Positions 5,910 to 9,643 of a DNA stretch of 9,643 nt are shown one piece after another. The notes beneath the pieces were generated by a model. That model was not told the DNA's origin. It ran no database searches and worked only from the letters and a program-made list of their open reading frames with translations. The stretch lies in contig QIDJ01000273.1 in the NCBI GenBank assembly GCA_003228395.1, forward strand, positions 1-9,643. The letters run 5' to 3'. The DNA is from Flammeovirgaceae bacterium. Its GTDB lineage: Bacteria; Bacteroidota; Bacteroidia; Cytophagales; Cyclobacteriaceae. Position 1 is the stretch's first letter; each line of letters opens with the position of its first letter. A program made the position numbers and the translations under genes.

Positions 5910-7370
5910 ATGAATGCGCTTATTAAAAAAATCAAGAACCTGGAAGAGGCAGCACTACACCTTGAGCCCGGCCTGGAAACCCGAAAATCATGGCATAATC
6001 AGGTATCTGAAATTACAGAAAATTTTCTCCAAAAACTGGAAAACGGAAAAGCTTATAATCAGGACAGCAGCAGTATAAACCTGCTGAAGCAGCCGTTTCC
6101 GGAAGAAGGAACACTTTCTTCAAAAATATTCGATGATATTGTAAATCATGTTGACAAACCGGGAATTAATCCGGCTTCCGGAGGTCACCTTGGATATATT
6201 CCGGGAGGCGGGTTGTATGCCTCCGCACTGGCGGATTACTGGGCTGACATTACAAACCGGTATGCAGGGGTGTTTTTTGCTGATCCCGGTGCGGTTAAAA
6301 TTGAGAATGAACTGATCCGGTGGATGATCAATCTTGTGGGCTACCCTGAGACAGCATGGGGTAACCTGGCTTCGGGAGGCAGCATTGCCAATCTTACCGC
6401 CATTGTAGCGGCCAGGGAAGCTAAAGAAATAACGCCGGAGAATATCAGAAAAGCAGTGATATATGTAAGCAAACAAACCCACCACAGCGTGGAAAAAGCA
6501 TTCCGGATTGCAGGTTTGCAGTATGCCATAACGCGTACCCTTCCACTTGACGATAATTTGAAAATTGACCCGGTCAGATTTGAAGAAATTATTAAAGACG
6601 ATAAAAAAAAGGGATTAACCCCGTTTCTGCTGGTAAGTTCTGCGGGCACAACCGACGCCGGAATAATCGATCCGCTTGATTCACTCTCTGATGTATGTAC
6701 TCAATTTGCTATCTGGCACCATGTAGATGCAGCGTACGGAGGCTTTTTTTTACTGGCAAAATCGCTTTCTTCTTCCTTAAAAGCAATAAGTAAATCTGAC
6801 TCAGTTGTTCTTGATCCGCATAAGGGCCTTTTTCTTCCGTATGGCCTGGGCGTAGTACTGGTAAAATCAGGAAGGCACCTGAAAAACGCTTTTCGATATG
6901 AAGCCAGTTATATGCAGGATGCTGCCGAAGTGGAAACTGAAATTTCTCCTGCGGAAGTGTCGCCCGAACTCACGAAACACTTCCGTGGACTCCGTATGTG
7001 GCTTCCTCTCCGTTTGCACGGCCTGAAACCATTCCGTTCCGCACTGGAAGAAAAGCATAGGCTTTCAATATATTTTTATGAAAAAATCAGAAAAATAAGT
7101 CGTTTCGTAGTTTTTGGCAAGCCGGAGCTTTCTGTGGTCATGTTCCGTTATATTCCAGACAACCATGACCCGAATGCTTTTAATCAGTTTCTTGCAAATG
7201 AAATGCATCGTGACGGGCGGATTTTTATTTCAACTACAACAATCAATGATGTATATTGGCTGAGAGTGGCTGTCCTTGTATTCCGAACGCATCTTAAAAC
7301 AATTGATCTGACATTGCAATTACTCGCTGAAAAGGTAATTTTAGTTGAAAACAAAATATTCAGACATTGA
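5910..7370 (+). CDS. Pyridoxal-phosphate-dependent group II decarboxylase (AADC/glutamate decarboxylase-like)
   Basis: 486 residues from ATG 5910; an in-frame GTG at 5880 would add ten hydrophobic residues and is less likely. The fold is type I PLP. Motifs by residue: GGHLGYIPGGG (91-101), ASGGSIAN for phosphate binding (154-161), THHSVEKA with stacking His (H191), SSAGTTDAGIIDP (243-255), HVDAAYGG with the pyridine-binding Asp (D273), DPHKGLFLPYG with the Schiff-base lysine K305, and the C-terminal LRVAVLVFRTH (451-461). These define the group II decarboxylases that act on aromatic amino acids, glutamate, histidine or diaminobutyrate, forming an amine plus CO2. The substrate cannot be settled from sequence alone. 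All catalytic residues are present, so an active enzyme is expected. It may share a transcript with the gene 43 nt downstream. Confidence 0.92.
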   Translation: MNALIKKIKNLEEAALHLEPGLETRKSWHNQVSEITENFLQKLENGKAYNQDSSSINLLKQPFPEEGTLSSKIFDDIVNHVDKPGINPASGGHLGYIPGGGLYASALADYWADITNRYAGVFFADPGAVKIENELIRWMINLVGYPETAWGNLASGGSIANLTAIVAAREAKEITPENIRKAVIYVSKQTHHSVEKAFRIAGLQYAITRTLPLDDNLKIDPVRFEEIIKDDKKKGLTPFLLVSSAGTTDAGIIDPLDSLSDVCTQFAIWHHVDAAYGGFFLLAKSLSSSLKAISKSDSVVLDPHKGLFLPYGLGVVLVKSGRHLKNAFRYEASYMQDAAEVETEISPAEVSPELTKHFRGLRMWLPLRLHGLKPFRSALEEKHRLSIYFYEKIRKISRFVVFGKPELSVVMFRYIPDNHDPNAFNQFLANEMHRDGRIFISTTTINDVYWLRVAVLVFRTHLKTIDLTLQLLAEKVILVENKIFRH

Positions 7371-7413
7371 ATATTGTATAATCTGCGATTTTAGGGTTAA
7401 TTTATAGTGCGGT

Positions 7414-9643
7414 ATGATTAAAGAAGCACAATTACAAGGTGATCCTGAAAAGAAGGTTAAGAGAAAAAGAAAATTTCTCTTTCTACCGCTAAAACAACTC
7501 TTTCCGTATACCGGCATTATTGCAGGTATTTTGTTGTTTATTTTTCAGAAATCGCTGGTTGCTTATTCAGAAAAAATTCTCGGTAATTTCATCATGAATT
7601 TTATTCAATATGAAACACGCGGGATGTACACCATCCAATATGACAAAGTACGAATCAACATATTTACCAGCGCCCTTCACCTCACAGATTTTGAGTTTAA
7701 GAAAGATACATTAAATCAATCCGGCGATAAAAAACAAAACGATATCCATTTCAAAGCCACCGCACTTTCACTCAATGTAAAAAGCCTTCTTGATTTTCTG
7801 ATAAACCGTGAAATCGAGATCGAACGACTGGAACTTCGAAAACCTCATCTGGTCATCGTTCAACACATGAAGGATGATCTTCAGACCGGCACTAAATCGG
7901 AAGATATCTTACAAAAGACCAAACAATACCTGAACCTGTTTCACATCAATCAATTAACCGTTTCGAATGCAAGTATAGCGTTCCAAAAAATATTCCCTGA
8001 TTCTGTTTTCAGCATTTCATTTTCAGATGTATCACTGAATGTCAATCAGTTTCAGTTTGGCGAGTCCATCAGCCCTTTTGGAAAAAGTGTTTATTCGCAG
8101 GGGGTGGAAGTCGAAATTCTTAATCAATCATTAGACATTATGCCCGGGCATAATGTCTATTTCGACCGTGTATGGGCATCCTCATTTGATTCTGCGCTGG
8201 TCGTGGAGAACCTTACAATCATACCCCACCTGCAAAACAGTACGGGCGATACCTATCATTTAACCATCCCGAAGGTTCGATTATCTGAATTTGATCTGAG
8301 GGGAATCATCCAACAGGAAAAAATCCATGCAGGCAAACTTGACATTGGGAAAGTTAAGGCTTCCCTGCGCGTTGGCTTCGATGCTTCCGCTTCTGAGGGC
8401 TCAAAGGATATACCTGCATCGCCAAAAGGAATATCCGCATTTATTTTTGATAATATTATCACCAGCAACTCTGATATTACTATCACCTTCCCGCTAAAAA
8501 ACGATGAAGAGCAAACCCTTGTACTGAACAATCTCACATTACACGTTAAAAATGTGGATATTGATAGTGCAATTTTGGTTAAGCCGGATAAATTGCTTGA
8601 AAATATTGATTTTGACCTGATTCTTGGTAATTGCAGTGCTGATTTTGAAGGAATTAAACATTCACTTTCTGTAAGAGGAATCAACATTAATTACCAGAAA
8701 GGGTATTTTTCATTCGATGGCGTTTCACTCAAACCCTTTAGCCGGTTTCAGAAAAACCAGATGAATATTTCCTCAAACGGAATACAATTTTGGGGATTGA
8801 ATTTTCCTTCCGCTATTTCCGGAAAATCACTGAAAGGCAGAAAAGCCATCATCAGCAATGCGGATATACAAATAAAAACCGGCAAGCCGTCTTCCTCCGG
8901 GTCATCTATAAATTATAAAAATATTTATCCTTTAATTCAAGCCATTTACACCAACCTGGAAATGGAAGAAATCCAGCTACGTAATGGCCGGTTGGTAGTG
9001 AAAGGCACAAACAATGAGCCGGTTATAAACGGTGAAAATCTACAAGTAACACTATACAATATTTTGATTGATTCCACCCTGGTTTCTAACCCCAGGCAGA
9101 TTTTCGGAATTCAGGATTTAGCGTTCGAAGGCAGTAATTTGCTTTTACATGTTGATAATGGGAACAGCGAAATATCATCTGCTTCACTTTCATTCAATAC
9201 CCGTATGGGAGATATACACGTAGAGGATGCCAGTTATATTTCCAAAAGTGAGTATTTAGACAATTTCCGTATCGGAAGCATCTCAATAAATGGATTTGAT
9301 ATGTTTAAAGCACTGCACAATGACAAAATCATCATTGATTCGGTAAAAATTCTTGCTCCTTCCCTGAAATTTTCATCCGACACGGTTTTTATTCCCACTG
9401 ACAGTGTTATTGTTTCATCCACACCATATTTCCCTGATTCCATCCGCATTAAATATTTCACGTTAGCTGATGGAAATATTGAATTTGATGATTTCGGAAA
9501 AGCTAAAGTCAGAATTACCGACATTAAAAGTGAAGTTACCGAATTTTCTGTAGCGAAAGCCAGGCCTTATCTGAGATGGAATTCGGAAGCCATTCACCTA
9601 GAAAACGGCCCGTTCAGTATAATCCTGTCCGATAACACACATA
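7414..9643 (+). CDS. Large membrane-anchored AsmA/TamB-like protein (3' end outside window)
   Basis: The frame opens at ATG 7414 and runs without a stop to the right edge, at least 743 codons, so the gene is partial. The N-terminus has a basic cytoplasmic stretch (KKVKRKRK, 13-20) then one hydrophobic segment at about residues 29-50 (YTGIIAGILLFIFQKSLVAY), a type II anchor. The remainder is beta-rich, made of many alternating strands with recurrent patterns such as IEIERLELRKPHLVI, INQLTVSNASIAFQK, MEEIQLRNGRLVVKG and IKYFTLADGNIEFDD: the x-I-x-x-L-x-L-x-x-x-x-I rhythm of AsmA/TamB/DUF748-type periplasmic proteins. Relatives help move lipid between inner and outer membrane, so an envelope role is the likely inference. 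I do not recognise the exact family. It begins 43 nt after the decarboxylase. A perfect 28-bp palindrome lies within it at 8132-8159. Confidence 0.8.
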   Translation, partial: MIKEAQLQGDPEKKVKRKRKFLFLPLKQLFPYTGIIAGILLFIFQKSLVAYSEKILGNFIMNFIQYETRGMYTIQYDKVRINIFTSALHLTDFEFKKDTLNQSGDKKQNDIHFKATALSLNVKSLLDFLINREIEIERLELRKPHLVIVQHMKDDLQTGTKSEDILQKTKQYLNLFHINQLTVSNASIAFQKIFPDSVFSISFSDVSLNVNQFQFGESISPFGKSVYSQGVEVEILNQSLDIMPGHNVYFDRVWASSFDSALVVENLTIIPHLQNSTGDTYHLTIPKVRLSEFDLRGIIQQEKIHAGKLDIGKVKASLRVGFDASASEGSKDIPASPKGISAFIFDNIITSNSDITITFPLKNDEEQTLVLNNLTLHVKNVDIDSAILVKPDKLLENIDFDLILGNCSADFEGIKHSLSVRGININYQKGYFSFDGVSLKPFSRFQKNQMNISSNGIQFWGLNFPSAISGKSLKGRKAIISNADIQIKTGKPSSSGSSINYKNIYPLIQAIYTNLEMEEIQLRNGRLVVKGTNNEPVINGENLQVTLYNILIDSTLVSNPRQIFGIQDLAFEGSNLLLHVDNGNSEISSASLSFNTRMGDIHVEDASYISKSEYLDNFRIGSISINGFDMFKALHNDKIIIDSVKILAPSLKFSSDTVFIPTDSVIVSSTPYFPDSIRIKYFTLADGNIEFDDFGKAKVRITDIKSEVTEFSVAKARPYLRWNSEAIHLENGPFSIILSDNTH
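8132..8159. repeat. Perfect 28-bp palindrome inside a coding region
   Basis: The left half is TAGACATTATGCCC and the right half is its exact reverse complement, with no spacer; the centre is CCCGGG at 8143-8148. The next pair outward (8131/8160) mismatches and the one after (8130/8161) pairs again. In the AsmA-like frame it is translated through without interruption as LDIMPGHNVY. As RNA it could form a 12-bp stem with a 4-nt loop; as DNA it could be a dimeric-protein site or cruciform. Confidence 0.95.

Noticed and set aside
8142..8163. Partial resemblance of GCATAATGT to the XerC arm of a dif site
   Set aside because: Only the GCATAA core and neighbouring bases match the E. coli dif arm; the other arm (TTATGTTAAAT-like) is missing, and the surrounding symmetry is better explained by the 28-bp palindrome.
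8256..8687. 143-codon open frame on the minus strand
   Set aside because: It lies wholly inside the AsmA-like gene, is rich in Ser/Leu as expected for an antisense shadow, and shows no recognisable domain.

Overview
The window looks like a chromosomal segment from a member of the Bacteroidota, probably a marine or environmental Cytophagia/Chitinophagia/Flavobacteriia-type organism. Three things point there: a secreted adhesin ending in a gliding-motility / type IX secretion (T9SS) C-terminal domain, a PorP/SprF-family partner gene directly after it, and moderate-to-low GC with TAnnTTTG-like promoter elements and no clear Shine-Dalgarno sites. No RNA gene, insertion sequence, CRISPR array or phage gene is visible. 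The exact genus cannot be told from the sequence.

Layout. (1) 3-1988, plus strand: the 3' end of a large cadherin/Ig-like repeat adhesin with a type-B T9SS sorting domain, then, 6 nt later, a PorP/SprF outer-membrane protein; this is a substrate-plus-partner pair. (2) 2193-2750, minus strand: an exported thioredoxin-like protein with a WCGWC active site. (3) 2959-3912, plus strand: a probable lipoprotein with a PqqB-like metallo-beta-lactamase fold. It converges (3-nt gap) with a small ABM-type protein at 3916-4206 on the minus strand. (4) 4284-4730, plus strand: an AHSA1/SRPBCC lipid-binding-fold protein. (5) 4731-5269: a mostly non-coding stretch with an operator-like palindrome, a promoter-like motif and a possible 71-residue single-TM protein. 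(6) 5270-5836, minus strand: a cytosolic thioredoxin/peroxiredoxin-like protein. (7) 5910-7370, plus strand: a PLP-dependent group II decarboxylase. (8) From 7414 off the right edge, plus strand: a very large membrane-anchored protein of AsmA/TamB-like character, open for at least 743 codons.

Apart from the adhesin-SprF pair, the genes do not make an obvious pathway. Many are single-gene units on alternating strands, typical of Bacteroidota housekeeping/accessory regions. I see no convincing new multi-gene system. The strongest unexplained signal is a perfect 28-bp palindrome at 8132-8159, inside the AsmA-like reading frame, which is far longer than chance predicts. Secondary signals are operator-like dyads at 4782-4797 and 2896-2909.
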